A stretch of DNA of 64,000 nucleotides from Achromobacter sp. Bel (GCF_012928505.1 NZ_JABBJN010000002.1:62001-126000); one strand, 5' to 3'; positions 42,473 through 52,788 are shown, numbered from the stretch's first letter. Notes: a model not told the origin generated them from the letters alone. Program-made: numbers and translations.

Positions 42473-43774
42473 CTACAGCGTCATGTGCAGGGGCAGCCAC
42501 GTCGCGATGCCGGGCACGGCATAGAGCAACAGCACCGCGAGGATCATCAGGAAGAACATCGGCAGCGACGCGCGGGCGATGTAGGGCAGTTCGCGTCCGC
42601 TCATGCCAGAAAGCACGAACAGGTTGAAGCCCACCGGCGGCGTGATCTGTGCCATTTCCACCACGAATACGATGAAGATGCCGAACCAGATCAGGTCGAT
42701 GCCGGCCGCCTGCACGGTCGGCAGCAGCACGCCCATGGTCAGCACCACGATCGAAATGCCGTCCAGGAAGCAGCCCAGGACGACGAAGAACACCATCAGC
42801 GCCATGATCAGCCCGAACTGCGACAGGCCCAGGCTCCCGATCCATTCCGCCAGCGCGCGCGGCAGGCCGATGTAGCCCATGGCAAGCGTCAGGAACTGCG
42901 CGCCCGCCAGGATCAGCGCAATCATGCAGTACAGGCGCGTGGCGCCCAGCAGCGATTGCTTGAACGTGGCGCGTGTCAGCGAGCCTTGCAGCGCCGACAG
43001 GATTAAGGCCCCCACGACGCCCACCGCGGCCGCTTCCGTGGCCGTGGCGATGCCGGAGTAGATGGAGCCCAGCACCGCGCCGATCAGCACCATCACGGGG
43101 ATCAGATGGCGCGAACGCGACAGCTTCTGCATGAACGTCAGGCCGGGATCGGCAGCGGGAACCTGGCTGGGGTTGCGGATCGCCCACCAGGCGATATAGC
43201 CCATGAACAGCAGGGCCAGCAGGGCGCCCGGAAAGATGCCGGCGATGAACAGCTTGGCGATGGAGACGTCCGCCGCCACACCGTACACGATCATGATGAT
43301 CGAAGGCGGAATCAGCAGGCCCAGTGTGCCGGCGCCCGACAGGGTGCCCAGGATCTTGTCTTCCGGGTAGCCGCGGCGGGTCAGCTCGGGAATGGTCATC
43401 TTGCCGACGGTGGCGCAGGTGGCGGCAGACGAGCCCGACACGGCGGCGAAGATGGCGCAGCCGATCACGTTCGTATGCAGCAGCCGGCCGGGCAGCCGGT
43501 TCAACCATGGGGCCAGTCCCTTGAACAGGTCCTCGGACAATCGGGTGCGGAACAGGATTTCCCCCATCCACAGGAACAGGGGCAGCGCAGTCAAGGTCCA
43601 GCTGGACGAGGCGCCCCAGATGGTGACGGCCATGGCATCGCCCGCCGGGCGGCTGGAGAAGATCTCCATGCCGATCCAGGCCGTGCCCGCCAGCGTCAGG
43701 CCGACCCAGACCCCGCAACCCAGCAGGACGAAGATCGAGACGACCAATAGGGTAATGACAAGAAGTTCATTCAT
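42473..43774 (-). CDS. TRAP transporter large permease (DctM family), system 2
   Basis: 433 residues from ATG 43774 (MNELLVITLLV), with about 12 helices. The DctM signatures are present in CAIFAAVSGSSAATCATVGKMTIPEL and SGAGTLGLLIPPSIIMIVYG, around residues 104-160. It overlaps the end of dctQ by 8 bp, so the two are translationally coupled. It differs clearly in sequence from the DctM at 35487, so this is a second system and not a duplicate. Confidence 0.93.
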   Translation of the reverse strand: MNELLVITLLVVSIFVLLGCGVWVGLTLAGTAWIGMEIFSSRPAGDAMAVTIWGASSSWTLTALPLFLWMGEILFRTRLSEDLFKGLAPWLNRLPGRLLHTNVIGCAIFAAVSGSSAATCATVGKMTIPELTRRGYPEDKILGTLSGAGTLGLLIPPSIIMIVYGVAADVSIAKLFIAGIFPGALLALLFMGYIAWWAIRNPSQVPAADPGLTFMQKLSRSRHLIPVMVLIGAVLGSIYSGIATATEAAAVGVVGALILSALQGSLTRATFKQSLLGATRLYCMIALILAGAQFLTLAMGYIGLPRALAEWIGSLGLSQFGLIMALMVFFVVLGCFLDGISIVVLTMGVLLPTVQAAGIDLIWFGIFIVFVVEMAQITPPVGFNLFVLSGMSGRELPYIARASLPMFFLMILAVLLLYAVPGIATWLPLHMTL

Positions 43775-44267
43775 GGGTTTGCTGCGAAGAAGCGGCGGGC
43801 AGGCCGCGTGAACGGCGGACCAGCTCGTCAAGAAGGGCGACCAGGAACAGAATCGTGCCCACCGCCATGGTGATCTGCGGGATCCAGAGCGGGGTGGCGT
43901 CGTTAGACGTGGAGATGTCGTTGAACTGCCAGGAGTCGTAGGTCAGCTTGACGCTGAAGAACGCAAAGGCGGCGGCCAGCAGGCAACCGGCAGCCAGCGC
44001 GAAAATGTCCAGGCGGCGGCTGGAAGCGGGGGCCAGCGAATTCAAAATCAGCGTCACGCGGATGTGCTCGCCGTGCTTGAATGTGCTGGCCAGCGCCAGG
44101 AAGCCGGCCGCCGCCATGAAGTAGCCGGCGTAGGCGTCGGTGCCCGGGATGTTGAAGCTGAGCTGGCGGGCGATGATCGCCGCCAGCACCGACACCAGCA
44201 CGCCGATCGTGCACAGGCCGGCCAACAGGCCGGCCGCGCCGTAAAGACCATCTAGAAAGCGGCGCAT
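43767..44267 (-). CDS. TRAP transporter small permease (DctQ family), system 2
   Basis: 166 residues with four hydrophobic helices. TPLWIPQITMAVGTILFLVALL near the end is typical of DctQ. It starts 7 bp after the binding-protein stop and overlaps dctM. Confidence 0.88.
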   Translation of the reverse strand: MRRFLDGLYGAAGLLAGLCTIGVLVSVLAAIIARQLSFNIPGTDAYAGYFMAAAGFLALASTFKHGEHIRVTLILNSLAPASSRRLDIFALAAGCLLAAAFAFFSVKLTYDSWQFNDISTSNDATPLWIPQITMAVGTILFLVALLDELVRRSRGLPAASSQQTHE

Positions 44268-44274
44268 GGAAATA

Positions 44275-45249
44275 TCACTGCTTCTTGTAGGCGTCGATCA
44301 TGGCTTGGCCGTCGGCGCCAGCCTTCTTCAGCCAGTCATCCAGCATGCGCTTGCCGATCACGGACAGGCCTTCCTTCAACTCCACGGTGGGCTTGATGGT
44401 TTCCATGCCGTTCTTGGCCAGCTCTTCCTGGTACCACTTGTTCTTTTCCTGCGACAGCTTCCAGCCGCGTTCCTCGGCCTGAGCACCGGCCTTCTTCAAC
44501 GCGTCCTGCGTCGCCGGATCCAGCGCTTCGAACGCCTTCTTGTTCACGATGATGGCGTTCTTGGGCAGCCACGCTTGCGTGTCGTAGAACTTCTTGATGT
44601 ATTCGTAGGTCTTGGTGTCGTAGCCGGTGGACGCCGACGACATATACGAATCGATCACGCCCGTGGCCAGCGCCTGCGCCAGTTCAGCCTGCTGCACCGT
44701 GACCGGTTGCGCGCCGACCAGTTCGGCGATCTTGGCCGTCACCGGGCTGTAGGCGCGCCACTTCAGGCCCTTCATGTCGCTGATCTGCTTGATGTCGCGA
44801 TTTGCGAAGATACCCTGGGGCGGCCATGCCACGGCGTACAGCAGGGTCATGCCCTGGGAGGCCAGCTTCTTTTCCAGGAACGGCTTCTGCGCCTGGTACA
44901 GCTTGAACGAGGCCTCGTAGCCGGTGGCCAGGAAGGGCAGGCCGTCCAGTTCGTAGATGGGGTCTTCGTTGGCGAAGTTGGTCAGCAGGATTTCGCCGAT
45001 CTGCGCCTGGTTGCCTTGCACGGCGCGCTTGATTTCCGGGGCCTTGTACAGCGACGCGTTGTTGTGCAGCTGGATCTTCAGCTTGCCTTGCGACAGCGTG
45101 TCCACGTCCTTGATGAAGGTGGTCAGGTTTTCAACGTGGAAGTTGCTGGCCGGGTAGGCGCTGGGCAGGTCCCACTTTGTTTGTGCCTGTGCGCCCGCGC
45201 TGAACGCCAGAATGATGCTGCCAGCCAGCAGCGAGATTTTCTTGTACAT
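44275..45249 (-). CDS. TRAP transporter substrate-binding protein (DctP family), system 2
   Basis: A 324-residue periplasmic binding protein. ATG 45249 has AAGGA upstream and begins a signal peptide (cleavage near AQA-QTKWDL, about residue 22). GLKWRAYSPVTAKIAELVGAQPVTVQQAELAQAL holds the Arg that in DctP proteins usually contacts a carboxylate (about residues 143-176). Trp and Tyr residues line the likely pocket. It is the first gene of the second TRAP operon and is divergent from nudC. No regulator is directly adjacent. The substrate is unknown. Confidence 0.9.
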   Translation of the reverse strand: MYKKISLLAGSIILAFSAGAQAQTKWDLPSAYPASNFHVENLTTFIKDVDTLSQGKLKIQLHNNASLYKAPEIKRAVQGNQAQIGEILLTNFANEDPIYELDGLPFLATGYEASFKLYQAQKPFLEKKLASQGMTLLYAVAWPPQGIFANRDIKQISDMKGLKWRAYSPVTAKIAELVGAQPVTVQQAELAQALATGVIDSYMSSASTGYDTKTYEYIKKFYDTQAWLPKNAIIVNKKAFEALDPATQDALKKAGAQAEERGWKLSQEKNKWYQEELAKNGMETIKPTVELKEGLSVIGKRMLDDWLKKAGADGQAMIDAYKKQ

Positions 45250-45527
45250 GAGTGGTCCTTCTTTGCGAATGGTGAAGACGGGTTGTGCCCGATAGGCATT
45301 GCGAAAGAGACGGCCGTGCCGTCGTGGCGCGGCTTGAAAGCCGTGCCATTCTAGGGTGCTGCGCGGCAACAACGCGCACAAAAAAAGGGGTTTTACGGGT
45401 TAATCCTAGGCTGACGGGAGCGTGATCATTGAAGGTTGAATCTTTTTGCGTGGCAGTTCCGCCACGCATCCGGGCGCCGGTTTTTCTTCTAAGATTGCAG
45501 GATCGAAAACGTAGTGCAGAGGCCCCA

Positions 45528-46298
45528 GTGAATTTCGTATTCCGCCGTGATGAGTTGCTGGTCCAAGAGACGTCCAGCGTGTTGCCGGATGCGGCGCTAT
45601 GTGAACGCATCGGCCTCGCGCCCGCCGCCTTGCAGCCGGTCTGGATCACGCCCGCGTCGCCGTACCGCACGGTCCACGTCGATCCGGGGCTGGAAGCCCC
45701 CGAGGGCTACGCCTTCAAGAAGCTGCGTTCCTTGTTCGGGGTGCTGGACGACGAACGCATGGCGCTGGCGGGCCGGGCCTACCAGATCGCCGAGTGGGCG
45801 CGCACGCACCGGTTCTGCGGCGTCTGCGGCACGCCGGCCGAGCGCGTCGCGCACGAATTCTGCCTGCGCTGCCCGTCCTGTGGCTTTTCGGCCTATCCGC
45901 GCATTTCGCCCGCGATGATGGTGCTGATCCGCAAGGGAGACAGCATCCTGCTGGCGCGCCACACCACCACGGCCACGTCCCGATATACCGCGCTGGCCGG
46001 GTTTGTCGAGCCGGGCGAGAGCATCGAGCAGACCGTGCACCGCGAAGTCTTCGAAGAAGTGGGCCTGAAGGTCGGCAATCTGCAGTATTTCGGCAGCCAG
46101 CCCTGGCCATTCCCGCATTCGCTGATGGTCGCCTTCACGGCCGACTACGTGTCGGGCGAGATCCGGGTGCAGGAAGACGAGATCGCGGATGCCCGCTGGT
46201 TCGGCCCGGGCGACGCCATGCCCGATATCGCGCCCCGCATTTCGATCGCGGGCTGGCTCATCCGCGCCAATCTGCCCATGGGCTGGTCTGCCCCCTGA
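45528..46298 (+). CDS. nudC: NAD+ diphosphatase / RNA de-NADding enzyme NudC
   Basis: NudC cleaves NADH to NMNH and AMP and removes NAD caps from RNA. The 256-residue product starts at GTG 45528 with CAGAGG five bases upstream, matching the 257-residue E. coli enzyme; the longer frame from TTG 45429 is rejected. The zinc site is Cys97, Cys100, Cys115 and Cys118. The Nudix box GFVEPGESIEQTVHREVFEEVGL (about residues 158-180, three residues over the quoting limit and so split as GFVEPGESIE and REVFEEVGL) is intact. The NADH-specific motif SQPWPFPHS follows it. Confidence 0.95.
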   Translation: MNFVFRRDELLVQETSSVLPDAALCERIGLAPAALQPVWITPASPYRTVHVDPGLEAPEGYAFKKLRSLFGVLDDERMALAGRAYQIAEWARTHRFCGVCGTPAERVAHEFCLRCPSCGFSAYPRISPAMMVLIRKGDSILLARHTTTATSRYTALAGFVEPGESIEQTVHREVFEEVGLKVGNLQYFGSQPWPFPHSLMVAFTADYVSGEIRVQEDEIADARWFGPGDAMPDIAPRISIAGWLIRANLPMGWSAP

Positions 46299-46372
46299 AT
46301 ACCGGGATTTGCCTGTCAAGCGCTAGGGGATTTCCCTCGAAATGGGGGTTTCCTGCGGTCTGATGGTTATTT

Positions 46373-46395
46373 TTTATGGATGAACTATCCATAAA
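46373..46395. promoter_or_regulatory. MarR-type operator, site 1
   Basis: TTTATGGAT-N5-ATCCATAAA, a perfect 9-bp inverted repeat 41 bp before the MarR-family start codon. Confidence 0.65.
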
Positions 46396-46411
46396 TTATT
46401 AGTATTTCGCT

Positions 46412-46423
46412 CAAGTTAACTTG
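46412..46423. promoter_or_regulatory. MarR-type operator, site 2 (candidate)
   Basis: CAAGTTAACTTG, a perfect 12-bp palindrome 13 bp before the start codon; it could block the ribosome site or bind a second dimer. Confidence 0.45.
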
Positions 46424-46436
46424 GCTTGCGCTTTCC

Positions 46437-46946
46437 ATGAGCTCTTCCCTGATCGCGTCGTCGTCCCATTTGGCCGGCGGCAGCGCGCCCGACCTGTCCG
46501 AAGTCGAATTCGGGCTGATGATCGCCAGCCATGCGTTCGACCGTTGGACGGTGCGCTGCATGGCCGCGGCCGGCCTGCCCGAGTTGACGCCGACCGACGT
46601 CATGGTCTTTCACCATGTCTACCACCGGCAGCGTCCCAAGAAGCTGGCCGACATCTGCTTCACGCTCAACGTCGAAGACACCCATATCGTCAGCTACGCG
46701 CTGAAGAAGCTGGATCGTCTGGGCGTGGTGCAAGGCGAGCGCAGCAGCAAGGAAGTCTTCTATAGCGTCACGCCCGAGGGCGCGGCGATCCTCAAGCGCT
46801 ACGGCGAGATCCGCGAGCAATGCCTGACCGCCGGCCTGGATGGGCCGAGTGGGGGCGGGCTGGAATTCAGCCGGCAACTGGCGCACACCTTACGCGCGCT
46901 GTCTGGCCTGTACGACCAGGCGGCCCGGGCGGCAACCTCTCTCTGA
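46437..46946 (+). CDS. MarR family winged-helix regulator
   Basis: 169 residues. The winged helix lies around [29 protein letters not shown], with the wing at [14 protein letters not shown]. Upstream are two inverted repeats, a usual sign of autorepression. It is followed after 80 bp by the oxoprolinase gene on the same strand, its probable target. The DNA-binding region differs from the standard DRR wing motif of drug-sensing MarR proteins, so its ligand is likely a metabolite (inference). Confidence 0.85.
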   Translation: MSSSLIASSSHLAGGSAPDLSEVEFGLMIASHAFDRWTVRCMAAAGLPELTPTDVMVFHHVYHRQRPKKLADICFTLNVEDTHIVSYALKKLDRLGVVQGERSSKEVFYSVTPEGAAILKRYGEIREQCLTAGLDGPSGGGLEFSRQLAHTLRALSGLYDQAARAATSL

Positions 46947-47026
46947 TTCCCATTCGGGCACGTCCCCGTCACCTGCACTCCGACCGCGGCGGTACGCGCC
47001 GCGGCCGTTCGTTTTCAAGGACATGT

Positions 47027-50000
47027 ATGAAGAAGTGGCAATTCTGGATTGATCGTGGGGGCACCTTTACCGACATCGTGGCACGGCGCCCCGATGGCAC
47101 CACCACCACCGCGAAGATGTTGTCGGAGAATCCCGAGCAGTACCGCGACGCGGCGGTGGCCGGTATCCGCAAGCTGTTGGGCGTGGCGCCCGGCCAGCCC
47201 GTGCCGGTCGAGCAGGTCGAATGCGTCAAGATGGGCACGACCGTCGCAACCAACGCTTTGCTGGAACGCAAAGGCGAGCGCACCTTGCTGGTCACGACCC
47301 GGGGCTTTCGCGATGGCCTGCGCATCGCCTACCAGAACCGGCCGCGGCTGTTCGACCGCAACGTCATGCTGCCCGAGATGCTGTACGAGTCCGTCGTCGA
47401 GGCGGACGAGCGGGTGGCGGCCGACGGCGAGGTCATCCGTGATCTGGACGAGGCGGATCTGCGCCAGAGCATGCAAGCCGCCTTCGACAGCGGTATCCGC
47501 GCGGTCGCCATCGTATTCATGCACGCGTGGCACGCCACCGGGCACGAGCAGCGCGCCGCCCGCATCGCGCGCGAAATCGGGTTCACGCAGGTGTCGGCCT
47601 CGCACGAGGTCAGCCCGCTGATCAAGTTCGTGTCGCGCGGCGACACCACGGTGGTGGACGCCTACCTGTCACCGATCCTCAAGCGCTACGTGGACCAGGT
47701 GGCCGGCGAATTGCCGGGCATCCGCCTGATGTTCATGCAATCCAGCGGCGGCCTGACCGACGCGCACCGCTTCCGCGGCAAGGACGCCATCCTGTCCGGC
47801 CCCGCCGGCGGCATTGTCGGCATGGTGCGCACCAGCGAAATCGCCGGATTCCCAAAGGTGATCGGTTTCGACATGGGCGGTACGTCGACCGACGTGTCCC
47901 ACTATGCGGGTGAGTTCGAGCGAGAATTCGAAACGCAGGTCGCGGGCGTGCGCATGCGCGCCCCGATGATGAGCATCCACACGGTGGCGGCGGGCGGCGG
48001 GTCGATTCTGCATTTCGACGGCGCGCGCTTGCGCGTCGGCCCCGATTCCGCAGGCGCCAATCCCGGGCCTGCCTGCTATCGCCGGGGCGGCCCGCTGGCC
48101 GTGACCGACTGCAATGTGCTGCTGGGCAAGATCCAGCCGGATTTCTTCCCCAAGGTTTTCGGCCCCGACGCGAACGAAGCGCTGGACCGCGATGCCGTGG
48201 TGGAACGCTTCACCGCCATGTCGGACGACGTGCGCGCCGCCACCGGTCGCGATATGACGCCTGAGCAACTGGCCGAGGGCTTTCTCGAAATCGCCGTGGG
48301 CAACATGGCGGAAGCCATCAAGCGCATTTCGGTCCAGCGCGGCCACGACGTCACGGAATACGCGCTGACCGTGTTCGGCGGCGCCGGCGGCCAGCATGCC
48401 TGCCTGGTGGCCGACGCCCTGGGCATGACCACGGTTTTCGCGCACCCGCTGGGCGGCGTGCTGTCGGCCTACGGCATGGGGCTGGCCGATCAGACGGACA
48501 TGCGCCAGAAGACCGTCGAAAAGGTCCTGGACGCCAGCCTGATCGGCCAGTTGAACGATGAACTGGAAGAACTCGCCTCGCAGGCGGTGGGCGAATTGCG
48601 GCGCCAGCATGTGCCGGAGGGCGACATCAGCGTGCAGCGCCGCCTGCACCTGAAGTACCGCGGCACCGATACGGCGCTGGAAGTGGCGTTTTCGGATCTG
48701 GACCAGGCGCGCGCCGACTTTGAAGCGGCGTACCGCCAGCGCTATTCCTTCCTGATGCCGAACCGCGAACTGGTGGTCGAGACCATTTCGGTTGAAGCCA
48801 CGGGCGGCGGCGAGCGCGTCGGCGAGGCGGCGGTGTCGCGCACGCGCGAAGGCGCGCTGGCGCCGCGCCGCGTGGTCGGCATGTATAGCGCGGGTGCTTG
48901 GCGCGACACGCCGCTGTATGTCCGTGAAGACATGGCCGGCGGCGACGTGGTGTCGGGTCCCGCGATTATCTCCGAACCCAATCAGACCACCGTCGTCGAA
49001 CCTGGCTGGCAGGCCGAATTGACGCGGCAGGACCACTTCGTGATCCGCCGCGTGGAAGTCCGCCAGGAACGCCGTGTTGTCGGCACGCAAGCCGACCCGG
49101 TCATGCTTGAGGTATTCAACAACCTGTTCATGTCGATCGCCGAGCAGATGGGCTATCGGCTGCAGAACACCGCATACTCCGTCAACATCAAGGAACGCCT
49201 GGATTTCTCCTGCGCCATTTTCGACGCCCAGGCCCGGTTGATTGCCAATGCGCCCCACATGCCCGTGCACCTGGGGTCGATGGGCGAATCGGTGCGCACG
49301 GTCATGAACGCGAACGCCGGCCGCATGATGCCGGGCGACGCGTATGTGGTGAATGATCCCTACCACGGCGGCACGCACTTGCCGGACGTCACGGTCATCA
49401 CGCCCGTGTTTGACCACGACGGACGCCAGATCCTGTTCTACGTGGGCTCGCGCGGTCACCACGCCGATATCGGCGGCACCACGCCAGGCTCGATGCCGCC
49501 GGACTCCAAGACGGTGGAAGACGAGGGCGTGTTGTTCACCAACTTCCAATTGGTGAAGAATGGCGAGTTCCGTGAGCAGGCCGCCCGAGACATCCTGGGT
49601 TCCGGCCGCTGGCCTGCGCGCAATCCCGACCAGAACATCGCCGACATGCACGCGCAGATCGCGGCCAACGAGAAGGGCGTGCAAGAGTTGCTGCGCATGT
49701 GCGACCACTTCGGCCTGGACGTCGTGCGGGCCTATATGGGCCACGTGCAGGACAACGCCGAAGAGGCGGTGCGCCGCGTGATTTCAGTACTGAAGGACGG
49801 CCGCTACGAATACCCGCTGGATAACGGCGCGGTGATCCGCGTGGCCGTCAAGGTGGACACCGCGGCACGCACCGCCGTGGTGGACTTCACGGGCACGTCG
49901 GCGCAGCTGGACAACAACTTCAACGCGCCCGGGGCGATCGCCGTGGCGGCGGTGCTGTATGTGTTCCGCACCCTGGTCAACGACGACATCCCGTTGAACG

Positions 50001-50653
50001 ACGGCTGCCTCGTGCCGCTGTCGATCATCGTGCCGGAAGGCTCGATGCTGCGTCCGAACCCGCCGGCCTCGGTGGTGGCAGGCAACGTCGAGACCTCCAT
50101 GTGCATCGTCAACGCGCTGTACGGCGCGCTGGGCGTGCTGGCGGCCAGCCAGGGCACGATGAACAACTTCACGTTCGGCAACGCGCGCCATCAGTACTAC
50201 GAGACCATCTCGGGTGGCACGGGCGCAGGTCCGGTGCGCATCGACGCCGCGGGTCCGCATGACGAGGGCTTCGCGGGCACGTCGGTCGTGCAGGCTCACA
50301 TGACCAATTCGCGCCTGACGGACCCCGAAGTGCTGGAGTTCCGGTTTCCCGTGCGGCTGGAGTCGTACGAGATCCGCAAGGGTTCGGGCGGCGCGGGGCG
50401 CTATCCGGGCGGCGAAGGCGGCGTGCGCCGCATCCGCTTCCTGGAAGACATGACGGCGGCCATCCTGTCCAATAACCGCCGGTTCGCGCCGTTCGGCCTG
50501 GCAGGCGGGCAACCGGGAGCGATGGGGCGCAACACGATCGAACGCGTCGACGGTTCCATCCAGGAACTCGGTCCGCAAGACAGCGCCCAGTTGCATCCGG
50601 GCGACGTGTTCGTCGTGGAAACGCCGGGCGGCGGCGGTTACGGCACGCCGTAG
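47027..50653 (+). CDS. ATP-dependent hydantoinase/5-oxoprolinase, fused HyuA-HyuB
   Basis: 1208 residues from ATG 47027 with AAGG upstream. The N-terminal half (1-690) is HyuA-like, with the ATP-binding actin-like motifs [21 protein letters not shown] and [21 protein letters not shown] (reported in parts; about residues 325-350). The C-terminal half (690-1208) is HyuB-like, with [20 protein letters not shown] and [15 protein letters not shown] holding the metal site. The fusion matches eukaryotic-type OPLAH, which opens 5-oxoproline to glutamate with ATP, and some N-methylhydantoinases. Which ring it opens here is unknown. It follows the MarR gene by 80 bp. Confidence 0.9.
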   Translation: MKKWQFWIDRGGTFTDIVARRPDGTTTTAKMLSENPEQYRDAAVAGIRKLLGVAPGQPVPVEQVECVKMGTTVATNALLERKGERTLLVTTRGFRDGLRIAYQNRPRLFDRNVMLPEMLYESVVEADERVAADGEVIRDLDEADLRQSMQAAFDSGIRAVAIVFMHAWHATGHEQRAARIAREIGFTQVSASHEVSPLIKFVSRGDTTVVDAYLSPILKRYVDQVAGELPGIRLMFMQSSGGLTDAHRFRGKDAILSGPAGGIVGMVRTSEIAGFPKVIGFDMGGTSTDVSHYAGEFEREFETQVAGVRMRAPMMSIHTVAAGGGSILHFDGARLRVGPDSAGANPGPACYRRGGPLAVTDCNVLLGKIQPDFFPKVFGPDANEALDRDAVVERFTAMSDDVRAATGRDMTPEQLAEGFLEIAVGNMAEAIKRISVQRGHDVTEYALTVFGGAGGQHACLVADALGMTTVFAHPLGGVLSAYGMGLADQTDMRQKTVEKVLDASLIGQLNDELEELASQAVGELRRQHVPEGDISVQRRLHLKYRGTDTALEVAFSDLDQARADFEAAYRQRYSFLMPNRELVVETISVEATGGGERVGEAAVSRTREGALAPRRVVGMYSAGAWRDTPLYVREDMAGGDVVSGPAIISEPNQTTVVEPGWQAELTRQDHFVIRRVEVRQERRVVGTQADPVMLEVFNNLFMSIAEQMGYRLQNTAYSVNIKERLDFSCAIFDAQARLIANAPHMPVHLGSMGESVRTVMNANAGRMMPGDAYVVNDPYHGGTHLPDVTVITPVFDHDGRQILFYVGSRGHHADIGGTTPGSMPPDSKTVEDEGVLFTNFQLVKNGEFREQAARDILGSGRWPARNPDQNIADMHAQIAANEKGVQELLRMCDHFGLDVVRAYMGHVQDNAEEAVRRVISVLKDGRYEYPLDNGAVIRVAVKVDTAARTAVVDFTGTSAQLDNNFNAPGAIAVAAVLYVFRTLVNDDIPLNDGCLVPLSIIVPEGSMLRPNPPASVVAGNVETSMCIVNALYGALGVLAASQGTMNNFTFGNARHQYYETISGGTGAGPVRIDAAGPHDEGFAGTSVVQAHMTNSRLTDPEVLEFRFPVRLESYEIRKGSGGAGRYPGGEGGVRRIRFLEDMTAAILSNNRRFAPFGLAGGQPGAMGRNTIERVDGSIQELGPQDSAQLHPGDVFVVETPGGGGYGTP

Positions 50654-50678
50654 GGTGGCCGGTGGTGTCCGGTCCCGT

Positions 50679-51713
50679 TCAGTCGGGATCGGACATCACG
50701 TCCAATGCAATATCCGCTTTGTCCCTGCGGTCGTAGACCCGCAGCGCGACGTCCTCGTCCCGGATTTCAAATACCGCGGTGGCCAGCGTGTTCTCGCCGT
50801 CGGGGTCGCGGGCGTCCGTGCGCAGGATGGGCAGGGCGCCCAACGTGTCGTGCAGCGCGGCCAGAACGTCCGCGCTGCCGGTCTCAGGCGACCATCCGTC
50901 CACGATCCCGTCGATCCGGTTCTGCCGCTCGCGCGACGATTCAGTAATGACTTGAGGCTGCCCACGGGTTTCCCGGTGCACCATGTGGTTGGCGTGGCCG
51001 TAGCGCGTGCCAATCTCCAGGAACGAGACTGCGCCAGGTGTGACCTCGGCGCTGATCAGGCGTGGGTCGGACGCGCTGCCCAGCGTATGGTGAAAGCCTC
51101 CGGAACGCGGTGTGTCGCGCAGCAGGTCGGTGGCTTCGTCCAGCGTCGTGCAGTCCAGCACCGCGCGCGCCAGGAACATGCGCGGCACGCCTGCATACCG
51201 TTGGCGGGTACGCAGGTTGTTGATGGTCTGCACCAGGCCTGCCCGGTTCGCCCCGAAGGTGTGCCCGGGCAATGAGCCGGGGTAATAGAAGCTGAGATAA
51301 CCCGGCGCGTCGTCCAGCGCCACGTCAACCAGATGGCAGCGGCCATACAGATAGGGGTCGCCGTCTTCGTTGTGGCCGATCCAGCGTGAACCGTCCGCCG
51401 CCTTCAACGCGACCGAGGTGCAACTGTCTCCGGTGCTGTGCAGCAGGTCGCCACGGCAGTTCCAGAGCAGCACGTCTTGGACCGGCATGCGCAGGCCGTC
51501 GGCCAGCCCTTCAAGTTCGTCCCAAATCTCCGGCAGCGCCGCCCGGGCTTGCTGACCAAGTTCGGTTACATAAGCGTGGCCGCGCCAGGGCCGCAGGGCT
51601 TCCCAGGTGCTGCTTTGGTTCAAATACGCCGACATGATCGGGCGGGCCAGCTTGCCCAGCGCCTGGCCGACCTGGTGCCGATTTCCGGCAATGCGTACAT
51701 ATTTGTAGGGCAT
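50679..51713 (-). CDS. C45 family autoproteolytic acyltransferase/hydrolase
   Basis: A 344-residue Ntn-hydrolase of the acyl-CoA:6-aminopenicillanic acid acyltransferase family. The nucleophile is Cys98 in GDSCTSVAL, which becomes N-terminal after self-cleavage between Ser-97-side and Cys98 in known members. GHNEDGDPYLYG and NRAGLVQTINNL are other family motifs. Family members cleave or transfer N-acyl groups of amides; the substrate here is not known. It is convergent with the oxoprolinase and divergent from glnH. Confidence 0.85.
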   Translation of the reverse strand: MPYKYVRIAGNRHQVGQALGKLARPIMSAYLNQSSTWEALRPWRGHAYVTELGQQARAALPEIWDELEGLADGLRMPVQDVLLWNCRGDLLHSTGDSCTSVALKAADGSRWIGHNEDGDPYLYGRCHLVDVALDDAPGYLSFYYPGSLPGHTFGANRAGLVQTINNLRTRQRYAGVPRMFLARAVLDCTTLDEATDLLRDTPRSGGFHHTLGSASDPRLISAEVTPGAVSFLEIGTRYGHANHMVHRETRGQPQVITESSRERQNRIDGIVDGWSPETGSADVLAALHDTLGALPILRTDARDPDGENTLATAVFEIRDEDVALRVYDRRDKADIALDVMSDPD

Positions 51714-51878
51714 GGGGATTCTCCGGGTGTCATGGGGATTGTAATTTTTCTAAGCTCTCTCCGGTGGGGACGGATGCGTTAAGATCCCCAATACGTTGCA
51801 CCGGAGACCCCGGCGTAGCCAGGAATCATGCCCCTACAACAACCCCGGGGTGCCGACGGTCCCCAAGAGGAGAGTTTC

Positions 51879-52631
51879 ATGATCAAACGTAAAGTCGCCG
51901 CCGCCTTGGTCGGCCTGTCCGTGGCCATGTTCGGCGCCGTCTCCGGCGCCCAGGCCCAAGGCAAGGAATTGGTGGTGGCCACCGATACCGCTTTCGTGCC
52001 GTTCGAATTCAAACAGGGTAATACCTATGTGGGTTTCGACGTGGATCTCTGGGCAGCCGTCGCCAAGGAACTCAACCTGAAGTACAAGCTCCAGCCGATG
52101 GACTTCAACGGCATCATTCCCGGCCTGCAAACGAAGAACATCGACGCCGCGCTGGCGGGCATCACGATCCGCGACGACCGCAAGAAGGTCATCGATTTCT
52201 CCGACCCCTACTACGAAAGCGGCCTGGCTATCCTGGTCGGCGAAAAGAACACCGACATCAAGGACGCCAAGTCCCTGGCCGGCAAGACGGTCGCCGTCAA
52301 GACCGGCACCGCCACGGTGGACTTCCTGAAGGCTCAGGTGCCGGACGCCAAGCTCAAGCTGTTCCCGAACATCGACAACGCTTATCTTGAACTGGCCACG
52401 GGCCGCGTGGATGCCGCCGTGCATGACACGCCCAACGTCCAGTACTACGCCAATACGGCAGGCAAGGGCCGCGTGAAGGTGGTCGGCTCGGTCAAGAGCG
52501 GCGACTTCTACGGCATCGCCTTCCCCAAGGGCAGCGAACTCGTCCCGCAGGTGAACAAGGCGCTGGCCACCCTGAAGGCCAACGGCCAGTACGACGCGAT
52601 CTACGAAAAGTGGTTCGGCAAGAAGCCGTAA
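51879..52631 (+). CDS. glnH: Glutamine-type ABC transporter substrate-binding protein GlnH
   Basis: A 250-residue periplasmic binding protein with a signal peptide (cleavage near AQA-QGKEL, about residue 22). [35 protein letters not shown] (residues 25-60) and [23 protein letters not shown] are the hallmarks of glutamine and polar amino-acid binding proteins, the Arg/Asp contacting the alpha-amino acid. AGAGGAGAG precedes ATG 51879. It is the first gene of glnHPQ; the exact amino acid is not proven. Confidence 0.93.
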   Translation: MIKRKVAAALVGLSVAMFGAVSGAQAQGKELVVATDTAFVPFEFKQGNTYVGFDVDLWAAVAKELNLKYKLQPMDFNGIIPGLQTKNIDAALAGITIRDDRKKVIDFSDPYYESGLAILVGEKNTDIKDAKSLAGKTVAVKTGTATVDFLKAQVPDAKLKLFPNIDNAYLELATGRVDAAVHDTPNVQYYANTAGKGRVKVVGSVKSGDFYGIAFPKGSELVPQVNKALATLKANGQYDAIYEKWFGKKP

Positions 52632-52655
52632 TCGATGCGAAGTCGCTTTGCATTC

Positions 52656-52721
52656 GGGGCCGCCCGCCGGTAAGGGCGCCGGACGTTCCAACCGGAACGC
52701 CGCGCTCCGGCGGGCGGCCCC
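52656..52721 (+). other. Large stem-loop between glnH and glnP
   Basis: Perfect 15-bp arms 52656-52670 and 52707-52721 enclose a second 6-bp hairpin (52684-52699). There is no T tract. It probably protects the glnH message from 3' decay or attenuates glnPQ. Confidence 0.65.
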
Positions 52722-52788
52722 GCGCCGTTTCCGCTGCCGGGCGGTTCCACCATGATGCGGCGCAAGATGGCGCCATAGGGGGAATATC

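Noticed and set aside
46820-47026. N-terminal extension of the oxoprolinase frame
   Set aside because: It overlaps the MarR gene; the family start and AAGG ribosome site place the start at 47027.
47669-49744. 691-codon open frame antisense to the oxoprolinase
   Set aside because: Same reason: low-complexity product opposite a gene with clear motifs.
51714-51878. Sigma-54 promoter before glnHPQ
   Set aside because: No GG-N10-GC element is present; only a TGCACC half site near 51797, not enough for an NtrC call.
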